The notes: a model not told the origin generated them from the letters alone. Positions 1 through 8,995 are shown, counted from the stretch's first letter. The stretch: DNA of 64,000 bases from Azospirillum lipoferum 4B (GCF_000283655.1 NC_016585.1:651501-715500); one strand, 5' to 3'. Translations and numbers: made by a program.

Positions 1-726
1 CCGCGGGCACGCCACGCCATCGCCATGCGCTCCGTCGCCAGCGGCGGCGAGACCTTGGGCGCCGGGATGCTCGACTGGGGACGGGAGACTTTCGGCGTCA
101 CCATCAACGAGTTCTACGGCCAGACCGAATGCAACATGATCGTCTCCTCGGCAGCCACGCTGATGGCGCCGAAGCCGGGCATCATGGGCCGACCGGTTCC
201 CGGCCATGACGTGGCGGTGATCGACGGGGAGGGCAACCGCCTGCCGCCGGAACGGATCGGGCTGATCGCGGTGCGCCGGCCGGACCCGGTGATGTTCCTC
301 GGCTACTGGAACAACCCGGGCGCCACCGCGGCGAAATTTATCGGCGACTGGCTGGTCACCGGCGACCAGGGGGAACTGGACGAGGACGGCTACATCCGCT
401 TCGTCGGGCGCGATGACGATGTCATCACCTCGGCCGGCTACCGCATCGGTCCCGGCGAGATCGAGGATTGCCTGATCGGCCATCCCGCCGTCCGCATGGC
501 GGCGGTGGTCGGCGTGCCCGACCCGCTGCGCACCGAGATCGTCAAGGCCTTCATCGTGCTGCAGGAGGGGGTAACGGCAGACGACGCGCTGGTCGCCGCG
601 ATCCAGGACCATGTGAAGACGCGGTTGGCCGCCCACGAATATCCGCGCGCAATCGAATTTCTCGAAAGCCTGCCCATGACCACCACCGGCAAGATCATTC
701 GCCGGGAGTTGAGGAATCGTCCCTAA
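1..726 (+). CDS. Acyl-CoA ligase (AMP-binding family), C-terminal part
   Basis: The reading frame is open from base 1, so the N-terminus lies outside the window. It shows the C-terminal half of an adenylate-forming acyl/aryl-CoA ligase: a YGQTE segment near the start (core motif that positions ATP), TGDQGELDEDGY and the GRDDDVITSAGYRIGPGE hinge, and a terminal TTTGKIIRREL containing the catalytic lysine of the mobile C-domain. The family activates a carboxylic acid with ATP and CoA in the cytoplasm. The neighbouring Liv-type ABC genes make an imported organic acid a reasonable substrate, but that is inference and the chain length or aromatic specificity cannot be read from this part. Confidence 0.9.
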   Translation, partial: PRARHAIAMRSVASGGETLGAGMLDWGRETFGVTINEFYGQTECNMIVSSAATLMAPKPGIMGRPVPGHDVAVIDGEGNRLPPERIGLIAVRRPDPVMFLGYWNNPGATAAKFIGDWLVTGDQGELDEDGYIRFVGRDDDVITSAGYRIGPGEIEDCLIGHPAVRMAAVVGVPDPLRTEIVKAFIVLQEGVTADDALVAAIQDHVKTRLAAHEYPRAIEFLESLPMTTTGKIIRRELRNRP

Positions 727-730
727 TATC

Positions 731-1468
731 ATGACAGAATTGATTTTATTGGTCGCGGCCTTCCTGGCCGGAGCGATGAACGCCGTTGCTGGCGGGGGCA
801 GTTTCCTGACCCTGCCGGCCCTGATCTATGCCGGGGTGCCGCCGGTCGCCGCCAACGCCACCGGCACGGTCGCCCTGCTTCCCGGCTATGCCAGCGGAGT
901 CTACGGCTACCGGCAGGATCTGGCGCCGGTCGGCAACCTCAGCCTGCCGCTGCTGTCGGTGGTCAGCCTCGTCGGCGGGCTGGCCGGGGCGGGCCTGCTG
1001 CTGGTGACCCCGGATTCGGTGTTCCGCGGCATCGTCCCGTGGCTGCTGCTGCTTGCCACCGGGCTGTTCGCCTTCGGCACCGTGCTGGCGCAACGGCTGC
1101 GCAGCCTCGGCCTGCACGGCAACGGCGCGATGATGGGCACCTTGTTCGCGGTGTCGGTCTATGGCGGCTATTTCAACGGCGGGCTCGGCATCCTGCTGCT
1201 GGCGCAGCTGAGCCTGTTCGGGATGACCGACCTCAACGCCATGAACGGGCTGAAGAACCTGTTCTCCGCCGTCCTGACCGCCATCGCCGTGGTGGCCTAT
1301 GCGGCCGGCGGGGCGGTGGAATGGCCGAAAGCGCTGCTGATGACGGTAGCGGCGGTGGCCGGCGGCTATGTCGGCGCGCGGGTGGGCCGGAAGATCCCCA
1401 AGCCGGTGCTGCGCGCGGGCATCATCGCCGTCGGGCTGGTCATGAGCGCGGTGTTCTTCGTGAAATGA
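731..1468 (+). CDS. TSUP-family (TauE/SafE) membrane transporter
   Basis: 245 residues, almost wholly hydrophobic with about eight membrane segments. The N-terminal NAVAGGGSFLTLPAL and a second glycine-rich repeat around YFNGGLGILLLA are typical of the TauE/SafE/TSUP family, which moves organosulfonates, sulfite or small organic acids across the inner membrane. It begins 4 bases after the acyl-CoA ligase stop, so the two are probably co-transcribed. Substrate unknown. Confidence 0.85.
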   Translation: MTELILLVAAFLAGAMNAVAGGGSFLTLPALIYAGVPPVAANATGTVALLPGYASGVYGYRQDLAPVGNLSLPLLSVVSLVGGLAGAGLLLVTPDSVFRGIVPWLLLLATGLFAFGTVLAQRLRSLGLHGNGAMMGTLFAVSVYGGYFNGGLGILLLAQLSLFGMTDLNAMNGLKNLFSAVLTAIAVVAYAAGGAVEWPKALLMTVAAVAGGYVGARVGRKIPKPVLRAGIIAVGLVMSAVFFVK

Positions 1469-1533
1469 TCGCGCTATAGAGGGCGCCACCCGCCCTTCAC
1501 GCCCCTGCCCCCGCTGCGACCGGATCCGTTGCC

Positions 1534-2238
1534 ATGCTGACCGTTTCCGACCTCGACCTGTACTATGGTGACGCCCAGGCGCTCGACGGCGTCACTCTGC
1601 AGGTTGCGGCGGGGGCGACCACAGCCATCGTCGGCGCCAACGGGGCGGGCAAGACCTCGCTGATCCGTGCCATCGCCGGAATCCTGAAGCCGGCGCGCGG
1701 CAGCATCCGCTTCAAGGACCGCGAGATCGCCGGCCTGCCCAGCCATGTCGTCTGCGACCTCGGCATCGGGCAGGTGGCGGAAGGCCGACAGATTTTCCCC
1801 AGCCTCAGCGTGCGGGAGAATCTGGAGATGGGCGCCGTCATCCCGCGAGCGCGCGCCACCGCCCGCCAGACTTACGACCGCGTGCTCGACCTGTTCCCCC
1901 GCCTGCGCGAGCGGCTGGACCAAGCCGCCGGCACCCTGTCCGGCGGCGAGCAGCAGATGCTGGCCATTGGCCGCTGCCTGATGGGCAAACCCGACCTGAT
2001 CATGTTCGACGAGCCGTCGCTCGGCCTGTCGCCCGCCCTGGTGCAGGAACTGTTCCGCATCATCCGCGCCCTTGCCGCCGACGGGATGACGATCATTCTG
2101 GTCGAACAGAATGTCGCGGCATCGCTGCGGATCGCCGGGCAGGCCTATGTGCTGGAGAACGGCCGGGTGGTGCTGTCGGGAAGCGGCGAGGCGCTGCTGG
2201 CCGATCCGGCGGTGAAGCAGGCCTATCTCGGGCTGTAA
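1534..2238 (+). CDS. livF: Branched-chain amino acid type ABC transporter ATPase, LivF-like
   Basis: 234 residues. Walker A GANGAGKTS near residue 35, signature LSGGEQQ near 140, Walker B LIMFDEPSLGLSP near 158, and the H-loop region replaced by the usual LivF EQN. The family energises uptake of branched-chain amino acids, amides or aromatic acids together with LivG, LivH and LivM. Those partners lie at 5417-8032, about 3.2 kb away, so the cassette is split by two unrelated genes. No dedicated substrate-binding protein gene is next to it. Confidence 0.9.
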   Translation: MLTVSDLDLYYGDAQALDGVTLQVAAGATTAIVGANGAGKTSLIRAIAGILKPARGSIRFKDREIAGLPSHVVCDLGIGQVAEGRQIFPSLSVRENLEMGAVIPRARATARQTYDRVLDLFPRLRERLDQAAGTLSGGEQQMLAIGRCLMGKPDLIMFDEPSLGLSPALVQELFRIIRALAADGMTIILVEQNVAASLRIAGQAYVLENGRVVLSGSGEALLADPAVKQAYLGL

Positions 2239-2245
2239 CGGAGGT

Positions 2246-2263
2246 GGGGGCGCGACGGCCCCC
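2246..2263. terminator. Short hairpin between convergent genes
   Basis: GGGGGC-N6-GCCCCC, a 6-bp perfect stem between the livF stop and the stop of the minus-strand TPR gene. There is no T-run on either side, so a terminator role is only suggested by position. Confidence 0.35.
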
Positions 2264-2286
2264 GACTGCGGCCCGCAGCCGATCCG

Positions 2287-4083
2287 TCAGAACAGCCCCT
2301 GCGCCTCGCGCGCATAGTCCAGCAGCTTTTCCACCGAGCGGGCGCGGTCGGCCGTTTCCGCGAAACGGGCGCGCGCCGCCTCGGCAGCCTTTGCCCTTTC
2401 GGTGGCATCCGTGCCCAGCGCCACTGCGCGTCCGAGGTAGGCCGTCTCGTCCGCCACCGCCATGACCGGGCCGGCGACGCCGGCCACATCGCCCTTGGCA
2501 TAGGTCACCACCGGCAACCCGTCGGCCAGAGCGAAGGCCGCGCTGCCGCCACCGCCCTGGCGCGGCGGATTCAGATAGGCCGTCGCCACGGCGTACAGCC
2601 CGCGAATGCCGTCCACATGGCCAAGGGCCTTCATCCGTGCGGCGTTGCGGCTGCCGGCGATGCGGCCGGGCAGGTCCTGCACCGCACCGGCAAAGGCGAC
2701 CTGCGCGTCGGACACCCGGTCGAGCAGGCGGTCGAGCGTCTCCAGGAAATCGCCGTCGACCTCCTGATCCAGCCGATTGCCGACGACGACATAGAGCGGC
2801 ACGCCATCGGGCAGGCCGAAATCGGCGCGGCTGCGGGCGGGTCCGCCCTCCGGAAGGGTCCAGCCGAAGGAGAAGGGGCGGAAGCGCGCTTGCGCCTCGG
2901 CCGGCCAGCCGGCGGCGCTGTCCTCCGGCGCGTAGCCCAGCAGAATGGTGGCGAGCGACGGCGGCAGGCCGCTGGAGGTGGGCAGGAACACCACCGGACG
3001 GCTGCGCGCGAACAGGTCCGAGACGGTGTTGGAACCGCCGAAGGCGACGATCACGTCGGGATCGAACCGCTCCACCGCTTCGACGATGGCGGTCAGCTTC
3101 TCCTCGTCGAATCGCGGCTGGGGGAAGGACAGCATGCGCACCGCCGCGCCATGGGCGGCGATGGTCTGCTCGCCTTCATACTCTTCGGTGACGTTGTAGC
3201 TGTATTCGGGGACGAAGCCGTTCTCGCCCGACACCGCCATGGCATTGGGGTTCAGGATCAGCACCTCGCAGCCCTGGTCGTCCTGCAGGCGGCGGGCATA
3301 GTCGAAGGCGTCGGCGGTGGGCTGGTGCCCCTCGCCCAGCATCTGGTTGGTGATCAGCGCCACGCGCTTCACCTCGGTGCGCGGGGCAGCCCTGCGCAGC
3401 AAGGGTTCCAAGTCGTAGCGACGGGCGGTCTCCTCCACCAGCAGGCGGTAGAACCGGCGGAACTCGCCATGGGTGAAGGCGCCGACGTCGCCCTTGCGGA
3501 CATCGCCCTGGAACAGCCGCATGGCGATGCCCCAGTAGGCGTAATGCAGCGACGGCACGGAGAAGCGCAGGGGATCGTCCAGCACCGCGCCGACCAGAGC
3601 ATGGTAATAGGCGATGTCCCCGGTCAGCAGGAAAAGCAGGGACTGGCGCCGCATCACGTCGCCCATGGCATAGCGGGCATCGACCTCCGCCGCCGCCTCG
3701 GCACGGATGTCGTCGTCATAGCGGCGGATCAGGTTGGCCAGCGCCCCGACATTGCCCCAGCCCTCTCCCTCGTTGGTCAGCAGGCTGAGCGCGCGGGCGA
3801 AGCTCAGCGCCGCCTCGCGCTGGCGGCCGCAGGCGTGCAGGGCGTGGCCCAGATTGGCATGGAACAGGGGAGAGTCGTCGTCGCCGGCCACGGCCTGGGC
3901 GATTCGGTCCACCGCCTCCTCCGCCCGGCCGGATTGCAGGGCGATGATCCCCAGCAGATGGAGGGCGTCCGGATGGCCGGGCGACACGTCCAGCACGTCG
4001 CGGTACAGGCGCTCCGCCTCCGCGGTGCGGCCGGCACGGTGATGTTCCGTCGCCACGGCCAACGTCTGCTCGATCTGGTCCAT
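2287..4083 (-). CDS. TPR protein with SPINDLY/OGT-like glycosyltransferase C-domain
   Basis: 598 residues. The start chosen is the ATG at 4083, with an AAGGAC ribosome site about 8 bases upstream; an in-frame upstream ATG lacks one. Residues 1 to about 110 are tetratricopeptide repeats (AEHLYRD-like and RAEEAVDRIAQ helices with PGHPDALHLLG turns). The remainder resembles the GT-B type domain of bacterial O-GlcNAc transferase-like proteins: a VALITN beta strand near 240, a DVIVAFGGSN stretch, and a late LNPPRQGGGGSAAFALADGLPVVTY segment typical of nucleotide-sugar binding ends. Such proteins often glycosylate flagellin or surface polysaccharide; the acceptor here is unknown. It points opposite to the flanking Liv genes. 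Confidence 0.7.
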   Translation of the reverse strand: MDQIEQTLAVATEHHRAGRTAEAERLYRDVLDVSPGHPDALHLLGIIALQSGRAEEAVDRIAQAVAGDDDSPLFHANLGHALHACGRQREAALSFARALSLLTNEGEGWGNVGALANLIRRYDDDIRAEAAAEVDARYAMGDVMRRQSLLFLLTGDIAYYHALVGAVLDDPLRFSVPSLHYAYWGIAMRLFQGDVRKGDVGAFTHGEFRRFYRLLVEETARRYDLEPLLRRAAPRTEVKRVALITNQMLGEGHQPTADAFDYARRLQDDQGCEVLILNPNAMAVSGENGFVPEYSYNVTEEYEGEQTIAAHGAAVRMLSFPQPRFDEEKLTAIVEAVERFDPDVIVAFGGSNTVSDLFARSRPVVFLPTSSGLPPSLATILLGYAPEDSAAGWPAEAQARFRPFSFGWTLPEGGPARSRADFGLPDGVPLYVVVGNRLDQEVDGDFLETLDRLLDRVSDAQVAFAGAVQDLPGRIAGSRNAARMKALGHVDGIRGLYAVATAYLNPPRQGGGGSAAFALADGLPVVTYAKGDVAGVAGPVMAVADETAYLGRAVALGTDATERAKAAEAARARFAETADRARSVEKLLDYAREAQGLF

Positions 4084-4180
4084 GATGCACGTCCTTGCTG
4101 TCGGGGCGGCCCCCATCCCCCGGAGGCCGTCATCCCCTGCTGTTTACCCTGTTTTAGGAGACACGCGATCAACTTTCCGC

Positions 4181-5305
4181 ATGCGTGGATCCACGACCAT
4201 TGGGGGAAGCCGCCGCCAAGCCGCCGTCCCCCATCCGACAACAGCCGTCGCGGCCGTCCTGGCACGCTGCCTTTTGTGCGGTCTTGCCGCCCTTTGCATG
4301 GTCCTGGGCGGCCGGATTGCCCCGGCGGCGGCACAGACGACGGCCGAGAGGGCAGGGATTGCGGCCGCCGGGCCGTCGATCGCCATCAGCCTTGCCGACC
4401 GCCGGCTGTACCTGACCGGGGCGGACGGCTCGACCCGCAGCTTTCCGGTCGCCATCGGCCGCCCCGGCGTTCCGATTCCCGTCGGCGACAGCACCATCCA
4501 GCGCAAGCGCCGCGATCCGACCTGGAGGCCGACCGCCAACCAGCGGCGCGAGAAGCCGTCCCTGCCGCGGGCGGTGCCGCCGGGACCGAACAACCCGCTG
4601 GGCAAATTCGCGCTCGACCTCGGCTGGCCGGCCATCGCCATCCACGGCACCAACGAGCCGGATTCCGTCGGACGGCGGGCCAGCGGCGGCTGTTTCCGCA
4701 TGCTGCCCGCCGATATCGAAACCGTCTTCGCCGCGGCGGAGGTGGGGACACCGGTGCGGGTGGTGCGGGACTCGCTGGGGGGAGGCACGCCGATGCCCAT
4801 GGCCATCCAGCCGGCGAGACCGCTTCCCGTCGCGGTCAAGGCTGCACCGGCAGCCACACGGCAGCCGCCGAAGCCGTTGCCGACCCCGGCCGTCGTTACG
4901 GCCTCCAGGGTGTCCCCGCCGGAACCGCCACCTGAACCGCCACCCCAGCCGGTGGCCGACCCGCGCTGCGCCACGGTCACGGCGCCGCTCAGGCGGATGA
5001 TCTGCGACGTCCCTGAGCTTGCCTTGCTGGACGGCCGCGCCCGCGGGACACAGGAGCGTTTCCTGGCCGGCATCGCCGATCCGGCCGCCCGCGCCGCCGC
5101 GGCCTACGACCTGATCCAGGAGGAACGGCGCTTCCACGAGCGGATCGCCGCGCTTTGCTGGATCCGCAGCGGGACGGAAGGCGACCCGGATGTCGCGGCA
5201 TCGGCACGATCCTGCCTGACCACCGCGCTCGACCGCCGGCTGGACGACGTGGCGGAGCGGATCGCGGCGCTGCGCGGCGGCGCAAGGCTGGCGGGCCGTC
5301 CCTAG
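4181..5305 (+). CDS. Exported L,D-transpeptidase (YkuD) with C-terminal LprI-like domain
   Basis: 374 residues. The N-terminus carries a basic stretch and a hydrophobic signal around residues 25-50 ending in an AAAQ cleavage-like site. A YkuD catalytic domain follows: HGTNEPDSVGRRASGGCFRM contains the conserved His and the Ser-Gly-Gly-Cys nucleophile. A proline-rich linker (PPEPPPEPPPQP) leads to a Cys-rich domain with CATV, MICD, ALCW and SCLT that resembles the lysozyme-inhibitor LprI family. The enzyme would crosslink periplasmic peptidoglycan stem peptides or anchor proteins. The start at 4181 is the best ATG upstream of the signal; an AGGAG lies 20 bases upstream, which is rather far. 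Confidence 0.78.
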   Translation: MRGSTTIGGSRRQAAVPHPTTAVAAVLARCLLCGLAALCMVLGGRIAPAAAQTTAERAGIAAAGPSIAISLADRRLYLTGADGSTRSFPVAIGRPGVPIPVGDSTIQRKRRDPTWRPTANQRREKPSLPRAVPPGPNNPLGKFALDLGWPAIAIHGTNEPDSVGRRASGGCFRMLPADIETVFAAAEVGTPVRVVRDSLGGGTPMPMAIQPARPLPVAVKAAPAATRQPPKPLPTPAVVTASRVSPPEPPPEPPPQPVADPRCATVTAPLRRMICDVPELALLDGRARGTQERFLAGIADPAARAAAAYDLIQEERRFHERIAALCWIRSGTEGDPDVAASARSCLTTALDRRLDDVAERIAALRGGARLAGRP

Positions 5306-5416
5306 AAACGGTCATGGGAAGCGTCGAATCGCACGCCGGTGCAGTCATTCTGTCTTGCCTGGACCAACGGGGACTGCTAACCCGCAGAACCTCACCGTTC
5401 GGACAATCCGCCGCCC

Positions 5417-6286
5417 ATGCCGATCGACTATTACCTGAACATCGCGGCTTCCGGGCTGCTGACCGGCCTGGTCTATGGGCTGGCGGCGCTGGGGCTATCG
5501 GTCATCTTCGGCGTTGTGCGCGTCGTCAACTTCGCCCATGGCGAGATGATGGTGGCCGGCATGTACGGCGCCGTGCTGCTGGGCGGCTGGTGGGGGCTCG
5601 ACCCGCTGCTGTCGGCGCCGGTCATGGCGGCGCTGCTGTTCGCCTGCGGCTGGCTTCTGCAGCGCGGATTGGTGAACAAGTTCGTCGAGCGGCCGGAGCA
5701 CATGCAGTTCATCCTGCTGCTGGGCATCGCCACCATCCTGGTCAACGCCATGCTGATGCTGTTCGGCCCGGACGCCCGCAACGTCCAGGTGCCCTACAGC
5801 TTCGACACGGTGGAGATCGGGCCGATGCTGCTCGACGCCGTGCGGCTGCGCGCCGGGGCGGCGGCCATCGTGGTGGCGGCGGCGCTGTTCGCCTTCTTCC
5901 GCTTCAGCCGCACCGGCAAGGCGATCCGCGCCTGCGCCGACAACCCGCTGGGCGCCCGCGTGGTCGGGCTGAACATCGACGGACTCTATGCCCTGACCTT
6001 CGGCATCGGCGCCGCGGTTGTCGGGGTGGCCGGTGCGCTGATGACGCTGCTGGTCGACGCCCGGCCGCAGCTGGCGCCGGAATATACGCTGCTCAGCTTC
6101 ATCATCGTCATCGTCGGCGGTCTGGGCAGCCTGCCCGGCGCGCTGCTGGGCGGCGTGCTGATCGGCATGTCGGAGGCGCTGGCCGGCTTCCTGCTGACGC
6201 CGTCCCTGAAATCCCTGTTCAGCTACGGGGTGCTGATCGTGGTTCTGCTGCTGCGCCCGCAGGGGCTGTTGGGGAAACGGTCATGA
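5417..6286 (+). CDS. livH: Branched-chain amino acid type ABC permease, LivH-like
   Basis: 289 residues, eight or so membrane segments. Shows the family hallmark GLVYGLAALGLSVIFGVVRVVNFAHGEMMVAGMYG near residues 14-50 and the EAA-like GKAIRACADNPLGARVVGLN loop that contacts the ATPases. It overlaps the next gene by 4 bases (ATGA), indicating translational coupling with livM. Inner-membrane half of a Liv-type importer. Confidence 0.93.
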   Translation: MPIDYYLNIAASGLLTGLVYGLAALGLSVIFGVVRVVNFAHGEMMVAGMYGAVLLGGWWGLDPLLSAPVMAALLFACGWLLQRGLVNKFVERPEHMQFILLLGIATILVNAMLMLFGPDARNVQVPYSFDTVEIGPMLLDAVRLRAGAAAIVVAAALFAFFRFSRTGKAIRACADNPLGARVVGLNIDGLYALTFGIGAAVVGVAGALMTLLVDARPQLAPEYTLLSFIIVIVGGLGSLPGALLGGVLIGMSEALAGFLLTPSLKSLFSYGVLIVVLLLRPQGLLGKRS

Positions 6287-7302
6287 TCGGCCTTGCGGGA
6301 TTGGGGCTTTCGGGAGTGACCGGCCGCGGGTTGGCCCTGCTGGCCCTGACGGCGCTGGGGCTGGCGGTGGCCCCCCTCGTCGCCGACCGCTATCTGGTGT
6401 CGGTTCTGACCACGGTGCTGTGGTTCGCCTATGTCGGGCAGGCCTGGAACGTGATGATGGGCTTTTCCGGCCTGCTGTCGCTGGGCCATGCGCTGTATGT
6501 GGGGCTGGGCGCCTATGTCAGCGCCGCGCTGTTCGTCCATTTCGGCATCGGCCCGTGGGCCGGCATGATCCTGGCGATGCTGGTCGCGGTGGCGGCCGGC
6601 TGCATCATCGGCTTCCTGGGCTTCCGGTTCGGGGTGAAGGGCGTGCATTTCGCCCTGCTGACCATCGCCTTCGCCGAGGTGGCGCGCATCGGCTTCGACC
6701 ACATCGGCTGGGTCGGCGGCTCCGGCGGCTTCTTCCTGCCGGTGGAGGCGGGGGCGAGCGATCCGCTGAACCTGCGCGGTTCGCCCCTGCTGTTCTACTA
6801 TGTGGCGCTGGCGCTGGTGATCGGCGCGCTGGTCCTGTCGCGCCTGCTGCTGCACAGCCGGCTCGGCTATCAATGGCTGGCGGTGCGGGAGGAGCCGGAC
6901 GCGGCGGAGGCGTCGGGCGTCGACCTGTTCCGCGCCCGCATGACCGCGGTGGCGGTGTCGGCCGCCCTGACCGCGCTGGGCGGGGTGTTCCAGGCCTTCT
7001 ACTTCAACAACCTGTTCCCGGAGCAGGTCTTCTCCATGGGCCGCTCCATCGAGATCATCCTGCCGGCCATCGTCGGCGGCATCGGCACTCTGGTCGGCCC
7101 GATCCTGGGCGCCTTCATCCTGACCCCGCTGGGCGAGCTGCTGACCTTCCTGATCGAGGCCGGCGGGCTGGACCTGCCGGGGCTGAAGCAGCTGTTCTAC
7201 GGCGTGGCGCTGGTGGTGATCGTGGTGTTCCGGCCGGAGGGCGTCTGGCCCTGGCTGGCCCGCCGCCTGCGTCTTGTCCGCCAGCCGGGGGAGGGCGCCT
7301 GA
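6283..7302 (+). CDS. livM: Branched-chain amino acid type ABC permease, LivM-like
   Basis: 339 residues. The start is fixed by the ATGA overlap with livH. LivM features include GYAWNVMMGFSGLLSLGHALYVGLGAY-like core (here QAWNVMMGFSGLLSLGH), the EEPDAAEASGVDLFRARM cytoplasmic EAA loop, and a C-terminal RPEGVWP. It pairs with LivH as the second membrane subunit; the LivG ATPase follows 1 base after its stop. Confidence 0.93.
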   Translation: MIGLAGLGLSGVTGRGLALLALTALGLAVAPLVADRYLVSVLTTVLWFAYVGQAWNVMMGFSGLLSLGHALYVGLGAYVSAALFVHFGIGPWAGMILAMLVAVAAGCIIGFLGFRFGVKGVHFALLTIAFAEVARIGFDHIGWVGGSGGFFLPVEAGASDPLNLRGSPLLFYYVALALVIGALVLSRLLLHSRLGYQWLAVREEPDAAEASGVDLFRARMTAVAVSAALTALGGVFQAFYFNNLFPEQVFSMGRSIEIILPAIVGGIGTLVGPILGAFILTPLGELLTFLIEAGGLDLPGLKQLFYGVALVVIVVFRPEGVWPWLARRLRLVRQPGEGA

Positions 7303-7303
7303 G

Positions 7304-8032
7304 ATGACCGCACTGCTTGAGGTCGAAGGCCTGTCCAAGCGCTTCCGCGGGCTGAAGGCGGTGGCCGACGTCAGCTTCACCGTGCCGGAGGGGCGCATCC
7401 TCGCCCTGATCGGCCCGAACGGCGCCGGCAAGACCACCACCTTCAACCTGATCGCCGGCGTCTTTCCGCCCGACGAGGGGCGCGTCACGCTGAAGGGCCG
7501 CTCCCTGACCGGGCTGAAGCCCAACCAGGTCTGCGCCGCCGGGATCGGCCGCACCTTCCAGATCGTCAAGCCCTTCGGCCAGCTGACGGTGGAGGAGAAT
7601 GTCATCGTCGGCGCCCTGGCCCGCGAGAGGTCGGTCGAGACCGCGCGGCAGCAGGCCCGCGCGGTGCTGGAGCGGCTGGAGCTGGCCGATCAGGCCAACC
7701 GGCCGGCGCGCAGCCTGACGCTGCCCGACCGCAAGCGGTTGGAGGTCGCCCGCGCGCTGGCCACCCGTCCGACCCTGCTCCTGCTGGACGAGGTGCTGGC
7801 GGGGCTCCGCCCGACGGAGGTCGACCGCATGGTCGGGGTCCTGCGCGACCTGAACCGCCGCGAAGGTCTGACCATCCTGATGATCGAGCATGTCATGCGC
7901 GCGGTGATGGCGCTGTCCGACCGCGTCGTGGTGCTGGACCATGGCGAGAAGATCGCCGACGGCGCCCCGGCGGAGGTCGTGGCCGACCCCCGCGTGGTCG
8001 AATCCTACCTGGGAGCCGAGGCGCTGGACTGA
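7304..8032 (+). CDS. livG: Branched-chain amino acid type ABC ATPase, LivG-like
   Basis: 242 residues. ATG at 7304 directly follows the livM stop. Walker A GPNGAGKTT near residue 40, Walker B LLLLDEV near 160, and H-loop IEHVMRAVM. The usual ABC signature (LSxGQ, or LPYGQQR in LivG) is replaced by LTLPDRKRLEVARALA, and the D-loop reads DEVLAGL rather than DEPAAGM. This looks like a known LivG side branch rather than damage, since the frame and all other motifs are intact. Confidence 0.92.
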   Translation: MTALLEVEGLSKRFRGLKAVADVSFTVPEGRILALIGPNGAGKTTTFNLIAGVFPPDEGRVTLKGRSLTGLKPNQVCAAGIGRTFQIVKPFGQLTVEENVIVGALARERSVETARQQARAVLERLELADQANRPARSLTLPDRKRLEVARALATRPTLLLLDEVLAGLRPTEVDRMVGVLRDLNRREGLTILMIEHVMRAVMALSDRVVVLDHGEKIADGAPAEVVADPRVVESYLGAEALD

Positions 8033-8042
8033 CGGCATCCGA

Positions 8043-8849
8043 TCAATTGCTGAGATTGGCCGGGTCTTCGCGATAGCTGACGGCGGCGACCTCTGCGGTC
8101 AGCGGATGGCCGGGATAGGTGAAGCGGCGCAGCCATTCGGTATCGCCCGACGCGCTCCAGAAACGCAGCATCAGCCGGCCCGGCATGCGCGGCAGCAGCT
8201 CTCCCTCCCTGGCCACGGCCTTGTGCACCGTCTTGCCGTCGACGGTCCAGACGATGCCGTCGGGTTTCCAGTCGAAGCCATAGCTGTGGAAGCCCCTGGC
8301 GGCGTCGAACCCGAGATCGACCACCGTGTTGCGATGCCCGACGCCGTTGGCGACCCAGCTGATTTCCAGCTTGGTGGTGTCCTTGCCGGCGATGCCGAAG
8401 GTGATCTCGTCCCACGGGTCGCCGAAGGGCGGGCCGGTGTAGTGCGAGACCGAGGTCATCACCCCGTCCGCCTTCACCGCCTTCAGCGACACCGTGTAAT
8501 GTCCGTAGCCATAGAAGCGGTGGGTGGAATATTCGCCGCAGGAGTAGCGGTCCCGGCCGCTGATCTGGTCGCTGACCGACAGGGCCAAATGGCCGGGCTC
8601 GAAGGTGACGTTGGCGCGGTTCCAGCTGCAGTTCATGTGCCCGCCGGTCTTCCAGCCGTCGGAGCGCTGCCAGCGCGAGACCTCGAATTTCCCCGACTTC
8701 TCGCTGAAGCTGCCGCCGAGGTGGCTGAACAGACCGTCGGCCGACGCCGGACCGCCGGCACCGGTCAGCAGGGCCGAAAGCCCACCGGCAATGAAGGTGG
8801 CGACGATGGTTGCTTTCCGCCTGCCCTGTCCTGTGACGTCTTTGCGCAT
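8043..8849 (-). CDS. Exported GH16-family protein (beta-glucanase fold) with degenerate active site
   Basis: 268 residues; ATG at 8849 has GGGAGGA upstream. A signal-type hydrophobic stretch (about 15-38) precedes a concanavalin-fold glycoside hydrolase family 16 domain: ECG/STHRFYGYGHYTVSLKA, SYGFDWKPDGIVWTVDG and the LMLRFWSAS segment align with lichenase/ExoK enzymes. The catalytic ExDxE motif (family pattern DEIDIEFLGKD) reads DEITFGIAGKD here: E148 is kept but the Asp and the acid/base Glu are Thr150 and Gly152. It may therefore bind polysaccharide without cutting it, or use another mechanism. Its stop lies 10 bases from that of livG (convergent). Confidence 0.82.
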   Translation of the reverse strand: MRKDVTGQGRRKATIVATFIAGGLSALLTGAGGPASADGLFSHLGGSFSEKSGKFEVSRWQRSDGWKTGGHMNCSWNRANVTFEPGHLALSVSDQISGRDRYSCGEYSTHRFYGYGHYTVSLKAVKADGVMTSVSHYTGPPFGDPWDEITFGIAGKDTTKLEISWVANGVGHRNTVVDLGFDAARGFHSYGFDWKPDGIVWTVDGKTVHKAVAREGELLPRMPGRLMLRFWSASGDTEWLRRFTYPGHPLTAEVAAVSYREDPANLSN

Positions 8850-8995
8850 GGCTGATCCTCCCGCTGCGAACGGGCCGGCGCGCAATTTCGGTCGGCCCGC
8901 ACCTCCATATCGCGGGGGCGGGGCAGGGTGGCAACGACGCGGGCGGGGGGGTGGCAGCCTCCGGCGGACTTACCCCTGCCGATGATTGCCGGCCC

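Noticed and set aside
2617-4935. A 772-codon open frame on the plus strand opposite the TPR gene
   Set aside because: It is antisense to a gene with clear TPR and GT-like features and a ribosome site; its composition (Gly/Ala/Arg/His-rich, no motifs) is typical of high-GC antisense frames.
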